A stretch of 11,259 nt of DNA from Candidatus Dojkabacteria bacterium (GCA_020429485.1 JAGQLK010000022.1:1-11259), one strand, 5' to 3'. Numbered from the stretch's first letter, positions 1 to 6,857 are shown. Notes: generated from the letters alone by a model not told the origin. Made by a program: numbers and translations.

Positions 1-1
1 A

Positions 2-316
2 ACACCTAAAGTAACAAATCCTCCAGTATATACAGGAATCTCGTTATACGGAACAGCTGTAGATGGTGGTGTGAGTTTAAATTGGAATGTATCTGGAGTT
101 GATACAAGCAATGGTTTCAAGATTGTTTGGAATAAGACAGGAAATCCAGTATTTGGTGTAGATAATGCGAAGTACATAAGTGATGGCTCTACAAGATCAA
201 TGACTGTTCCAATTGATGCTAAATCTGGTAAAACATTGTATTTCAAAGTTTGCAGATATGTACCTGATGGACACACTTGTGATAACTATAGTAATCAAAT
301 TGCAATTACTTATTAG
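2..316 (+). CDS. C-terminal end of a surface protein with an Fn3-like domain (partial)
   Basis: The reading frame is open from the left edge (base 2) to a TAG at 314-316, so this is the last 104 residues of a longer protein whose start lies outside the window. The visible part reads as a beta-sandwich of the fibronectin type III kind: an early strand around GVSLNWNVSG, the strand FKIVWNK, a loop, the strand RSMTVPID, then LYFKVCRYV and a closing SNQIAITY strand. A cysteine pair (VCRYV and HTCDN, eleven residues apart) near the end could form a disulfide, which would suit an exported protein. There are no C-terminal membrane helix, sorting signal or catalytic residues in this part. In the family such domains usually serve as adhesion or spacer modules at the end of large cell-surface proteins; that role is inferred. 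An internal GTG at 71 is not the real start, because the domain begins upstream of it. Confidence 0.75.
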   Translation, partial: TPKVTNPPVYTGISLYGTAVDGGVSLNWNVSGVDTSNGFKIVWNKTGNPVFGVDNAKYISDGSTRSMTVPIDAKSGKTLYFKVCRYVPDGHTCDNYSNQIAITY

Positions 317-334
317 TTAAAAGGTAATAAAATT

Positions 335-370
335 AGATCCCGCATCTTTGATGCGGGATCTTTTGTTTTA
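335..370 (+). terminator. Strong intrinsic terminator after the Fn3-like protein
   Basis: A perfect 12-bp stem (335-346 with 350-361) centred on CCCGCATC/GATGCGGG with a 3-nt TTT loop is followed by a T-rich tail (TTTGTTTTA, 362-370). It starts 18 bases after the TAG of the upstream gene. It separates the surface protein from the rpsT cluster. Confidence 0.93.
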
Positions 371-390
371 TAGGTATAATAATTGTCCTT

Positions 391-418
391 TTGACAATGT
401 TTTACTTGTGAATATCCT
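391..418 (+). promoter_or_regulatory. Candidate promoter of the rpsT cluster
   Basis: A perfect -35 hexamer TTGACA (391-396) is followed after 16 bases by TATCCT (413-418, four of six matches to TATAAT). This would give a leader of about 45 nt before rpsT. The -35 also forms the right half of a 15-bp inverted repeat TTGTC-N5-GACAA (383-397), which could be an operator or chance. A second -10-like TATAAT at 375-380 has no -35 outside the terminator stem. Confidence 0.4.
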
Positions 419-471
419 CAATAATTGTTAGAATTCGTACGTTAGCAATTAGTTAATTAATTATTATATTT

Positions 472-744
472 ATGGCAAATACATCATCTGCTAAAAAAGC
501 GCTCAGAGTTAGTCTTAGAAAAAATAAGATTAATACTAAAATAAAAGATGACATGAAAGCTGCAAGAAAAAGCGTTAATGACGCACTTGCAAAAAATGAT
601 GTTGAAACCGGCAAAAAGAATCTTGGGTACGCTTACTCTAAGATTGATACCGCAGTTAAGAAAGGTGTGCTACATGCTAACACTGGTTCTAGATACAAAT
701 CTAGATTAGCTGCAGCTGTGAAAAAAGCTGATCAAGCAAAATAA
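472..744 (+). CDS. rpsT: Small ribosomal subunit protein bS20
   Basis: This is a 90-residue, lysine- and alanine-rich helical protein that opens with MANTSSAKKALRVSLRKN and closes with the SRYKSRLAAAVKKA motif typical of bS20. bS20 binds 16S rRNA early in assembly of the 30S subunit. The length is that of the family (about 85-90 residues), and the ANT-SAKKALR opening fits the usual bS20 N-terminus once Met is removed. No Shine-Dalgarno sequence precedes the ATG; the upstream bases are only A and T (TTAATTATTATATTT). It is the first gene of a rightward cluster with the membrane protein 27 bases downstream. In many bacteria bS20 controls its own translation, but no leader structure for this is visible here. 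Confidence 0.96.
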   Translation: MANTSSAKKALRVSLRKNKINTKIKDDMKAARKSVNDALAKNDVETGKKNLGYAYSKIDTAVKKGVLHANTGSRYKSRLAAAVKKADQAK

Positions 745-771
745 CAGATATTTATTATTGCCCCGGCTTCA

Positions 772-1317
772 ATGTCTAATTCACTTGTTAAGTTAATAGA
801 CAACTCATTATTACCAGCGATACTAATTATTTTTGGTAAGTTTTTGGGTATATATCTTGCTAACTTTATATTTGGTGCAGAAATAGGCATCACCTCTAAC
901 AGTACTGGAGTATTCTCTTTTCAAACAGTTACTACTCAAGAAGACCTAGTTTTAGTGTCTACATTTTCTGATCTGTTTATGTTTAGTTTGGTAGCTCTTG
1001 GGTTTATTATTAACCTTGTGAATGCTGTCTTTTTCCACAACAGTCATATTAATGTTAATTTAGTTGCAAAGTTAGCACATCTAAATCTTCTCTCAATCGT
1101 AAAATCTTCATATGAACTATATCACTCTGGTGTCACATGGTTTATTTTTACTTGGGTAGCTTCATTTCTGGTATTATTTAATGTAGCTCTAGGTAAAACG
1201 ACTGGCTGGACTGGTATAGTTGTAGTGTTATTTTCTATCGCACTAAGCGTTGCATTATTTAGAGATCTACTCAAAGAGATAGAACTGTCCAAAAAGAAAT
1301 TAATGCAAAATATATAA
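772..1317 (+). CDS. Unrecognised four-helix membrane protein
   Basis: I do not recognise this 181-residue protein. Four hydrophobic stretches suitable for membrane helices are seen near residues 11-35, 64-88, 121-140 and 145-164. A polar loop follows the first (residues 36-60, rich in Ser and Thr). The basic tail KEIELSKKKLMQN is probably cytoplasmic. There are no cysteines and no clear catalytic motif. The central segment around residues 89-119 contains several His and Asn residues and two Leu-rich turns. It sits 27 bases after rpsT and 6 bases before the AI-2E-family transporter, so the three are probably co-transcribed. Close coupling to the transporter hints at a shared membrane function, but that is inference. 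The ATG is not preceded by a Shine-Dalgarno sequence. Confidence 0.85.
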   Translation: MSNSLVKLIDNSLLPAILIIFGKFLGIYLANFIFGAEIGITSNSTGVFSFQTVTTQEDLVLVSTFSDLFMFSLVALGFIINLVNAVFFHNSHINVNLVAKLAHLNLLSIVKSSYELYHSGVTWFIFTWVASFLVLFNVALGKTTGWTGIVVVLFSIALSVALFRDLLKEIELSKKKLMQNI

Positions 1318-1323
1318 AAATCG

Positions 1324-2469
1324 ATGAAGAAGAATACAGTATCTATTGAAGTTTCACTCAATACCTTATTACTAACTACGGCTTTTATAGTTGGTGGCTT
1401 TTTGCTCTGGAAAATTCGAGCAGTTATTTTCATGCTTTTTTTAGCATTCATAATCAATTCAGCTCTAAGGCCAACTATAGATATTCTTGAAAAGAAAAGA
1501 ATTCCTAGGTTTGTATCTGTGACAGGAATATTCCTGATTTTGATTGTTGTAGTCGCTTTTGTAATGTCTACGATTATCGCTCAGACAATTGATCAATTCT
1601 CAAACTTTATCAATGAACTTCCAAACTTCTTAACAAATTTAGGAACTATACTCTCTAGTGTTGTGGAAAAGCTCGTAGGCTTTTTCAATAGAATTCCTGG
1701 AGATGATGTTGTAAATGAAGAATCGGTTAAACAACAGATTGTTGAATTTTTTAGCAATACTAACACTAATGATATTACAGGTGTTGTTGGGGATGGCTTC
1801 ACAGGTGCTTTATCAATTATTAATTCAGCAATCTATATAACTTTTGGAACGTTCACGGTTCTAATCGTAGCGTTTTATATGCTTATTAGAAAAGACAATA
1901 TTTATGCAGGTGCATTAACATTGTTCTCAAAAGAGAGGCAAAAGAAATATACTTCTCTATTAAAGCAGATAGAAGAAAAACTAGGTCAGTGGTTACGAGG
2001 TCAATTGACTCTTATGCTTGCTGTTGGATTTTTAACCTGGTTAGGACTAATTATTCCTTCTTTCTTTTTTGATGGCTATAACCTAAATGAGTTTGCACTA
2101 TTGCTTGGTGTGCTGGCTGCATTCTTGAGTGCTATTCCAAACTTAGGTCCTATCCTTACAGGATTCTTTGGCGTAATTATTGCTGCTGGTTCAAATCCAC
2201 TTTCGCCTTTATTACCTGCGCTATACATAATAATTCTCTTTACTATTATTCAACAGATAGAAGGTGTTCTTCTAGTGCCAAATGTTATGAGGAAAGCAGT
2301 TGGGCTAGATCCAGTAGTAACTATTATTGCTGTCATTGCAGCATTATTAGTCTTTAATATTATTGGTGCTTTAATAGTGATTCCTTTTATTGCTGTTGTA
2401 GAGATAATTATCAGGTATCAGTTTGAGGAAAACAAAAAGAAGAAAAGCCATAAGCTTAAAAAAGCGTAG
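1324..2469 (+). CDS. AI-2E (PerM/YdiK) family membrane transporter
   Basis: At 381 residues this matches the usual length of the AI-2E transporter family (Pfam PF01594). Helix pairs lie near residues 13-47, and one helix at 64-88. A soluble, amphipathic middle section follows (about 89-165, with ELPNFLTNLG and PGDDVV). Then come helices near 165-188, 225-245, 255-290, 298-320 and 331-366. The family's best-conserved block is present: GQWLRGQLTLML (221-232), LLLGVLAAFLSAIPNLGPILTG (259-280) and EGVLLVPNVMRKAVGLDP (313-330). The C-terminus is very basic (KKKKSHKLKK). Members have been linked to export of autoinducer-2 or to Na+/H+ antiport, so the substrate cannot be told from sequence. It lies 6 bases after the membrane protein. 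Its TAG stop abuts the stop of uvrB on the other strand. Confidence 0.93.
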   Translation: MKKNTVSIEVSLNTLLLTTAFIVGGFLLWKIRAVIFMLFLAFIINSALRPTIDILEKKRIPRFVSVTGIFLILIVVVAFVMSTIIAQTIDQFSNFINELPNFLTNLGTILSSVVEKLVGFFNRIPGDDVVNEESVKQQIVEFFSNTNTNDITGVVGDGFTGALSIINSAIYITFGTFTVLIVAFYMLIRKDNIYAGALTLFSKERQKKYTSLLKQIEEKLGQWLRGQLTLMLAVGFLTWLGLIIPSFFFDGYNLNEFALLLGVLAAFLSAIPNLGPILTGFFGVIIAAGSNPLSPLLPALYIIILFTIIQQIEGVLLVPNVMRKAVGLDPVVTIIAVIAALLVFNIIGALIVIPFIAVVEIIIRYQFEENKKKKSHKLKKA

Positions 2470-4626
2470 CTATTTATTGTTTTTCAATTCTTCTAGAAGA
2501 TCTCTCATTTCAGCAGCTTTTTCAAACTCTAACATATCAGCAAAAATATTCATCTGAGTCTCTACTTCTTGGCGCAGTTCTTTTTGTTCTTTCTTAGTCA
2601 TTGCATTGTAACTTTCTGCTTGCTTCAATAATGATGCTTTCTTTGACTTATCAGATTGCTCTTGTTGATCATCTTCTCTTACAAGGATGTCTTTGATTTC
2701 CTTCTTAATGCCTGTAGGAGTAATGCCATGTTCAGTATTATATTCCTCTTGAATTTGTCGTCTTCTTCGAGTCTCATCTACAGCAGCTTTCATGCTACCT
2801 GTAATCTTACCTGCATACATTATTACTTTTCCTTCTTCATGTCTTGCTGCTCTACCTATTGTTTGGATTAAACTTGATCTAGAACGTAAGAATCCTTCTT
2901 TGTCTGCGTCTAAAATGGCAACCAAAGCAACCTCAGGTAGATCTAACCCTTCTCTTAGTAGGTTGATCCCCACTAGTACATCGTATTTACCTAGACGCAA
3001 ATCTCGAAGCAGCTCTACTCTTTCAACTGTTTCTATATCTGAATGAATATATTGAACGCGTATATTTATGTCTTTCAAAAATGAGGTTAGGTCCTCAGAC
3101 ATTCTTTTAGTTAAAGTAGTTACAAGTACACGCTGATTTTTGGCTATTGTAGTTTTAATTTCTGCAATTAGATCATCTATCTGATTTACTTCTTGGACAT
3201 CATTATTTGCGTATGACATATCCGTATAACCATGTTCTATAAGCTCTTTACGTAAAGAATTAACAGCATGAGTTTCAATTGGTCTAATGTCAATGTTGGG
3301 ATCAAGTAATCCAGTAGGTCTTATTAATTGTTCTACAATGCCTTGATAGTTATTATTCAGTACTTCCGAATCCTTAAAATATTCCTTATTTCTTTCTATA
3401 GTAATACTAGCAGTCTTTTGGCTGAGATCGACCTCATATTCATTTGGAGTGGCAGATACGTATATTGCTTGAGATAACTTATCTTGGAACTCAGAGAACT
3501 GAAGTGGTCTATTATCTTTTGAAGCCTTTAATCTAAATCCATAATCAACAAGTGTTTGCTTTCTAGCTTGGTCACCATTATACATTCCTCTTATTTGTGG
3601 CATAGTCATATGAGATTCATCTATAAACATTAGCCAATCATCAGGTGTGTAATCAAGCAGTGTAGATGGTGCGACACCTGGGTTTCTGCCATCAATGTAT
3701 CTGGAATAATTCTCAATACCAGAGCAATAACCCGTTTCTCTTAACATTTCTATATCGAATTTTACTCTTTGCTTTAAACGATAAGCCTCGATTGTTTTTC
3801 CAATTTTTTCGAATTCTGCCACTTCTTCTTTTAAGTCTTGCTCGATCTGTGGAATTACTGCTTTTAGAGTCTCATATGGCGTTACAAATTGTTTTGCTGG
3901 AAATAGTTTATATGTATCGGGCTTTTCTAGTACTTCTCCCGAAATGGGATTAATAAGCTTGATAGAATCAACTTCATCACCAAAATATTCTACTCTTAAG
4001 GCTTTTTCATCGTAGGCTAAGTATACGTCTATTGTGTCTCCTCTTACTCTGTATAATCCTGGGAAGAAATCAAATTCACTTCTTTCGTACTGCATATCAG
4101 ATAAATGACGCAAAAACTTTTCTCTCTTATATGGTTGTCCTACTGTAAGCTCTCTAGCTAAATCTAAGTAGCTATTAGGATTACCTAAGCCATAAATACA
4201 TGATACAGAAGCAACAATTATGGTATCTCTCCTGGTGAGCAAAGACTGTGTTGCTGCATTTCGGTATCTCTCAATCGTCTCGTTGATATCTGATTCTTTT
4301 TCGATATACAGATCTCTTCTTGGGACATATGCTTCTGGTTGATAGTAATCGTAATACGATACGAAATACCTAACAGCGTTATTTGGAAATAGGTCAGAAA
4401 ATTCAGAAAACAACTGTGCAGCTAGGGTTTTGTTATGTGCCATTATTATGGTTGGCTTTTGCACCTCTTGGATGATATTTGCCATGGTAAATGTCTTACC
4501 TGAACCGGTTACACCAAGTAATGTCTGATGGTCGATGCCACTTCTAATTCCTGCTGATAACTTACGAATAGCTTGTTCTTGATCGCCTGCAGGTTTGAAT
4601 TTTGCTTTTAGTGTGAATTGCTCCAT
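2470..4626 (-). CDS. uvrB: UvrABC excision repair protein UvrB (helicase/damage-recognition subunit)
   Basis: UvrB receives damaged DNA from UvrA, verifies the lesion, and recruits UvrC to cut on both sides. The Walker A GVTGSGKT (residues 38-45) is followed by the beta-hairpin block YYDYYQPEAYVP (91-102) that is pushed between the DNA strands. Further on are CSGIENYSRYIDGRNPG (300-316), the Walker B box DESH (336-339) and VSATP (390-394). The helicase domain carries VTTLTKRMSEDL, GINLLREGLD (553-562) and QTIGRAARH. The C-terminal UVR motif FADMLEFEKAAEMRDLLEEL contacts UvrC. At 718 residues it is longer than E. coli UvrB (673), mainly because of an extra segment of about 30 residues between RPIE (448-451) and QIDDLIAEI (482-490). 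The ATG at 4624-4626 is preceded by a weak AAAGG. uvrA and uvrC are not in the window. Confidence 0.98.
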   Translation of the reverse strand: MEQFTLKAKFKPAGDQEQAIRKLSAGIRSGIDHQTLLGVTGSGKTFTMANIIQEVQKPTIIMAHNKTLAAQLFSEFSDLFPNNAVRYFVSYYDYYQPEAYVPRRDLYIEKESDINETIERYRNAATQSLLTRRDTIIVASVSCIYGLGNPNSYLDLARELTVGQPYKREKFLRHLSDMQYERSEFDFFPGLYRVRGDTIDVYLAYDEKALRVEYFGDEVDSIKLINPISGEVLEKPDTYKLFPAKQFVTPYETLKAVIPQIEQDLKEEVAEFEKIGKTIEAYRLKQRVKFDIEMLRETGYCSGIENYSRYIDGRNPGVAPSTLLDYTPDDWLMFIDESHMTMPQIRGMYNGDQARKQTLVDYGFRLKASKDNRPLQFSEFQDKLSQAIYVSATPNEYEVDLSQKTASITIERNKEYFKDSEVLNNNYQGIVEQLIRPTGLLDPNIDIRPIETHAVNSLRKELIEHGYTDMSYANNDVQEVNQIDDLIAEIKTTIAKNQRVLVTTLTKRMSEDLTSFLKDINIRVQYIHSDIETVERVELLRDLRLGKYDVLVGINLLREGLDLPEVALVAILDADKEGFLRSRSSLIQTIGRAARHEEGKVIMYAGKITGSMKAAVDETRRRRQIQEEYNTEHGITPTGIKKEIKDILVREDDQQEQSDKSKKASLLKQAESYNAMTKKEQKELRQEVETQMNIFADMLEFEKAAEMRDLLEELKNNK

Positions 4627-4635
4627 TTGCCTTTA

Positions 4636-4641
4636 ATTATA
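4636..4641 (-). promoter_or_regulatory. -10 box of the uvrB promoter
   Basis: Read leftward, TATAAT lies nine bases before the uvrB ATG, so the transcript would carry only two or three leader bases. No good -35 is seen at 16-18 bases. No LexA box of the GAAC-N4-GTTC or CTGT-N8-ACAG type is visible, so SOS control of uvrB is not supported. Confidence 0.5.
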
Positions 4642-4684
4642 AACAATTCTGGCATTATCTTGAAATTAAAATATTTATATATCT

Positions 4685-4702
4685 TGTGACTTTTTTGTCA
4701 CA
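4685..4702. repeat. Perfect inverted repeat TGTGAC-N6-GTCACA in the divergent uvrB/VanW-like intergenic region
   Basis: TGTGAC (4685-4690), six T, then GTCACA (4697-4702): an 18-bp perfectly symmetric site between the divergent promoters of uvrB and the first VanW-like gene. The T-run is in the loop rather than after the stem, which argues against a terminator. The half-sites equal those of CRP/FNR-family operators (TGTGA...TCACA), but the spacing is 8 rather than 6 bases. It is a candidate operator. Confidence 0.4.
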
Positions 4703-4719
4703 TATCCAGTTATACATAC

Positions 4720-4728
4720 TGATTATAT
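4720..4728 (+). promoter_or_regulatory. Extended -10 box of the first VanW-like gene
   Basis: TGATTATAT is an extended -10 (TG, one base, TTATAT) ending 11 bases before the ATG at 4740, so the leader would be about 5 nt. The same GATTATA box followed by TTCT and AATT occurs before the paralogue at 5684. This supports a real element copied with the gene. Confidence 0.45.
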
Positions 4729-4739
4729 ATTCTTAAATT

Positions 4740-5585
4740 ATGAAAAAAATATTATTATTCTTAATTATTTTTACAATTGGATATGCAATATGGACATATC
4801 TTATTGTAGTAGGAGAAGTATCTGCTGAGACAACAGGGCCTAAAATAGTAGAAAATGTTATTGCCTCAGTGCAGTCTGGTTCTCAAGAATCTGTAGATAC
4901 AGCAATTCATGAACAAGAAGTATCAACTGATGCATTATCTGCCTTGCAAGAAATCACATATGATTTCGAAGATGTATATGGAAGTCGAAGTGAATTCCAA
5001 GGAGAACTACATTCAGATATGGTTTATGTAAATTCATTTACTGAGTTACCACTATATTACCAAGACTACTACTGGGGTAAATACGAAAATGCCGCTGCTG
5101 GTGCTGATGGATTAAATAGAATGCCTATTTTAAATGCTGGGGATGAGATTGGTGTTGTTACTGATAAGTATATAAATATTAAGTCTTACAATGGTTACAT
5201 TCAGCCAGCATATGGCTACTACTTTGCATCAGGAGTATGTTGGAGTACAACAACATTAGGTACGTTAATGAATAACGCTAATGCAGATTTTCAAGCAAAG
5301 TACGGAATGGATTTGTTTGTGTTCGAATATGGAGACAGATCACCTCATAGTGATTGGTATCAGACTTATCAACCTGCTAATAATGGCTATGGATATTCTG
5401 TATATCAGATAAGCGAAGGAGTACCAGGTTTGGAATACAGGTTTAAAGTAAATCCAGAAATAGCTAATGTTCCTGAGCTTGCTGATCTAGAAGTGAAAGT
5501 AGTTATGATGTACTCTGATACACATGATACCGCAGCATATGGTCAATCAATTGCTGGATTCATAGCAAGTAACAAAGAGTTCTAA
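4740..5585 (+). CDS. Exported VanW-like protein, paralogue 1
   Basis: The N-terminus MKKILLFLIIFTIGYAIWTYL is a signal peptide or anchor. VSA-ET at 27-31 is a possible signal peptidase I site. A low-complexity linker (about 30-105) leads to a globular domain (106-281). Its motif order is like that of the VanW domain (PF04294): ILNAGDEIG (130-138, compare I-PG-x-FSFN), NGYIQP, SGVCWSTTTLG (164-174, compare GGVCQVSTTL), GDRSPHSDWYQTY (198-210, compare ERxxHSxxVxYY), GYGYSVY and VNPEIANVPELAD. Cys167 is the only cysteine. Together with His203 it is a plausible active or metal-binding pair, although the family's chemistry is not settled. The domain is very rich in Tyr and ends in SNKEF. The gene is divergent from uvrB and followed 122 bases later by a paralogue. 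The VanW link is a remote resemblance judged by eye; the gene itself is certain. Confidence 0.9.
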   Translation: MKKILLFLIIFTIGYAIWTYLIVVGEVSAETTGPKIVENVIASVQSGSQESVDTAIHEQEVSTDALSALQEITYDFEDVYGSRSEFQGELHSDMVYVNSFTELPLYYQDYYWGKYENAAAGADGLNRMPILNAGDEIGVVTDKYINIKSYNGYIQPAYGYYFASGVCWSTTTLGTLMNNANADFQAKYGMDLFVFEYGDRSPHSDWYQTYQPANNGYGYSVYQISEGVPGLEYRFKVNPEIANVPELADLEVKVVMMYSDTHDTAAYGQSIAGFIASNKEF

Positions 5586-5683
5586 ATAACTTTTGTAATT
5601 AGGAGATACTAGCTACGAATAATTATTATAACTAACCATATTTATGTAAGAGATATTCTTTACAAGCGGTTAGGGATTATGTA

Positions 5684-5703
5684 GATTATAGTATCTTCTA
5701 ATT
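5684..5703 (+). promoter_or_regulatory. Candidate -10 region of the second VanW-like gene
   Basis: GATTATAGTATCTTCTAATT lies 4 to 24 bases before the ATG at 5708 and matches, apart from small indels, GATTATATATTCTTAAATT (4721-4739) before the paralogue. TATAGT at 5687-5692 is the likely -10. TTTACA at 5659-5664 could serve as a -35 but its spacing is too long (about 22). The 122-base gap between the paralogues contains no gene and no terminator hairpin. Confidence 0.4.
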
Positions 5704-5707
5704 CAAA

Positions 5708-6583
5708 ATGAGAAATTTATTAAAGACACTAATTGCATCTTTCGTGCTAGTTTCTCTAGTTGCAGTAATAGTATTGTTAATGTTCAATACTAGGATTTCG
5801 TATCTCTTAAATTTTGAGAGATTTTTTGAAGGTAATACAGAAGCACTAGTAGCTTCTAATTCAGACATCGCTTTTGAGTCAGCAACAAATATTTCTGATC
5901 ACGCTACTGGGATATTTGCTAATCAAGATAATTTCCCTATAACTGATTTACCTATCACTAATGTTGTACTTGAAGAAGTACAAGTTTATGAACAGCAGTT
6001 TGCTTTGGCAGACCAGAATGGCTATGACAGAGATATGAAGTTTAGTAATACCAAATCGGAGCAACCTTTAGTAGCCCAGGATTATTATTGGGGTAAATAC
6101 ATAAACGGATCGGCAGGAGCAAAGCAAATAAATTCTATTCCTGTATTGAAACCAGGTGATCGAGTAGCACTTCTAGGAGATAATGTTTTTCAACTATACG
6201 CTTCAAATGGTTATGTTAAACCAAGTGGTTACCACTATGCTTCAGGATTATGTTGGAGTTCAAGTGCATTGGGATTATTACAAGATAATGCAAATAAGGC
6301 ATTCCAAGAGAAATATGGCGTTCCACTTTTTGTGTTCAATTATGGTGATCGTGGACCTCATGGACACTATTATGCTACCTATGGGGGATATGGATATACA
6401 GTTTTTAGACAAAATGGGGTTCCAGTACAAGATTATAGATTCACTGTTAATCCTGCTTTAGCTGATATACCCGAGTTAGCTGATATCAAGGTAAAAATAG
6501 TAATGACTTATACTGATGAGCATCCAACTGCAGCATTTGGCCAATCAATAGGAGGCTATATTCAGAGTAACAAAGAATTCTAG
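5708..6583 (+). CDS. Membrane-anchored VanW-like protein, paralogue 2
   Basis: This 291-residue protein is a tandem copy of the gene upstream. By hand count 33 of the last 50 residues are identical, and both proteins end in SNKEF. A single hydrophobic N-terminal segment (residues 8-26, LIASFVLVSLVAVIVLLMF) has no good cleavage site, so it is probably an anchor. The linker (30-120) is unlike that of the paralogue. The shared domain starts at QDYYWGKY (124-131). It continues with IPVLKPGD (144-151), SNGYVKP, ASGLCWSSSALG (178-189), KYGVPLFVFNYGDRGPH (202-218), GGYGYTVF and VNPALADIPELAD. Cys182 is the only cysteine and His218 the conserved histidine. Selection has kept the domain and let the stalk drift, which suggests two forms of one extracytoplasmic activity. 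The VanW-like assignment is tentative. No Shine-Dalgarno sequence is seen. Confidence 0.9.
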   Translation: MRNLLKTLIASFVLVSLVAVIVLLMFNTRISYLLNFERFFEGNTEALVASNSDIAFESATNISDHATGIFANQDNFPITDLPITNVVLEEVQVYEQQFALADQNGYDRDMKFSNTKSEQPLVAQDYYWGKYINGSAGAKQINSIPVLKPGDRVALLGDNVFQLYASNGYVKPSGYHYASGLCWSSSALGLLQDNANKAFQEKYGVPLFVFNYGDRGPHGHYYATYGGYGYTVFRQNGVPVQDYRFTVNPALADIPELADIKVKIVMTYTDEHPTAAFGQSIGGYIQSNKEF

Positions 6584-6593
6584 TCGATAGTAT

Positions 6594-6794
6594 TTACCAA
6601 CCAGTATTTACATTTATTTCCTCTGCATACGGGCATCCAGCCTTTTGAGCGGCATTAAGTACTACTGCAGGATCAGAATGTGGGAGTAGACTCATTAAAG
6701 CCCAGCAGAATGATTTTCCTCCTGGAACATTTGCTGGATATTTACCTATTTCCTGACCTAAGGCATGATTTGCCTCGCAGTTCGGACATAGCAT
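6594..6794 (-). CDS. Small protein with an N-terminal CxxC and two further cysteines
   Basis: I do not recognise this 66-residue protein. It opens MLCPNCEANHALGQ with a CPNC knuckle (Cys3, Cys6) and has two more cysteines in FCWALM (Cys30) and AGCPYAEE (Cys54). Four cysteines in so short a protein suggest a zinc ribbon-like fold or a redox protein. The spacing is irregular, so this is inference. It is poorer in Lys and richer in Gly, Ala and Pro than its neighbours, as expected for a small folded domain. It fills an otherwise gene-free stretch. A perfect extended -10 lies 29 bases upstream of its ATG, which supports it being real. It is convergent with the second VanW-like gene (10 bases apart) and divergent from the exonuclease gene. 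Confidence 0.7.
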   Translation of the reverse strand: MLCPNCEANHALGQEIGKYPANVPGGKSFCWALMSLLPHSDPAVVLNAAQKAGCPYAEEINVNTGW

Positions 6795-6823
6795 GGTGGA
6801 GCGAATAATATATAGATGCTATC

Positions 6824-6832
6824 ATTATATCA
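6824..6832 (-). promoter_or_regulatory. Extended -10 of the small cysteine protein gene
   Basis: Read leftward the sequence is TGATATAAT, a perfect extended -10 (TG, A, TATAAT). It would start transcription about 22 bases before the ATG at 6794. A -35 at normal spacing (TTTATC, 6852-6847) is weak, as is common with extended -10 promoters. Confidence 0.5.
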
Positions 6833-6857
6833 CCGTTTATGTTATTGATAAATAATC

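Noticed and set aside
1122..1457. Leftward open frame of 111 codons across the membrane protein and transporter genes
   Set aside because: It lies antisense to two well-supported genes, spans their junction, and its translation has no domain-like pattern.
2656..3953. Several rightward open frames inside uvrB
   Set aside because: They are antisense shadows of a fully conserved UvrB sequence, with low-complexity Ser/Leu/Phe-rich translations.
4627..4739. Possible LexA/SOS box upstream of uvrB
   Set aside because: No GAAC-N4-GTTC or CTGT-N8-ACAG site is present in the intergenic region.
5598..5606. Shine-Dalgarno-like AGGAGA after the first VanW-like gene
   Set aside because: No start codon with an open frame follows at a usable distance, and the next gene starts about 100 bases later.
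6183..6461. A 92-codon frame inside the second VanW-like gene
   Set aside because: It is an out-of-frame shadow; the paralogue conservation is in the other frame.
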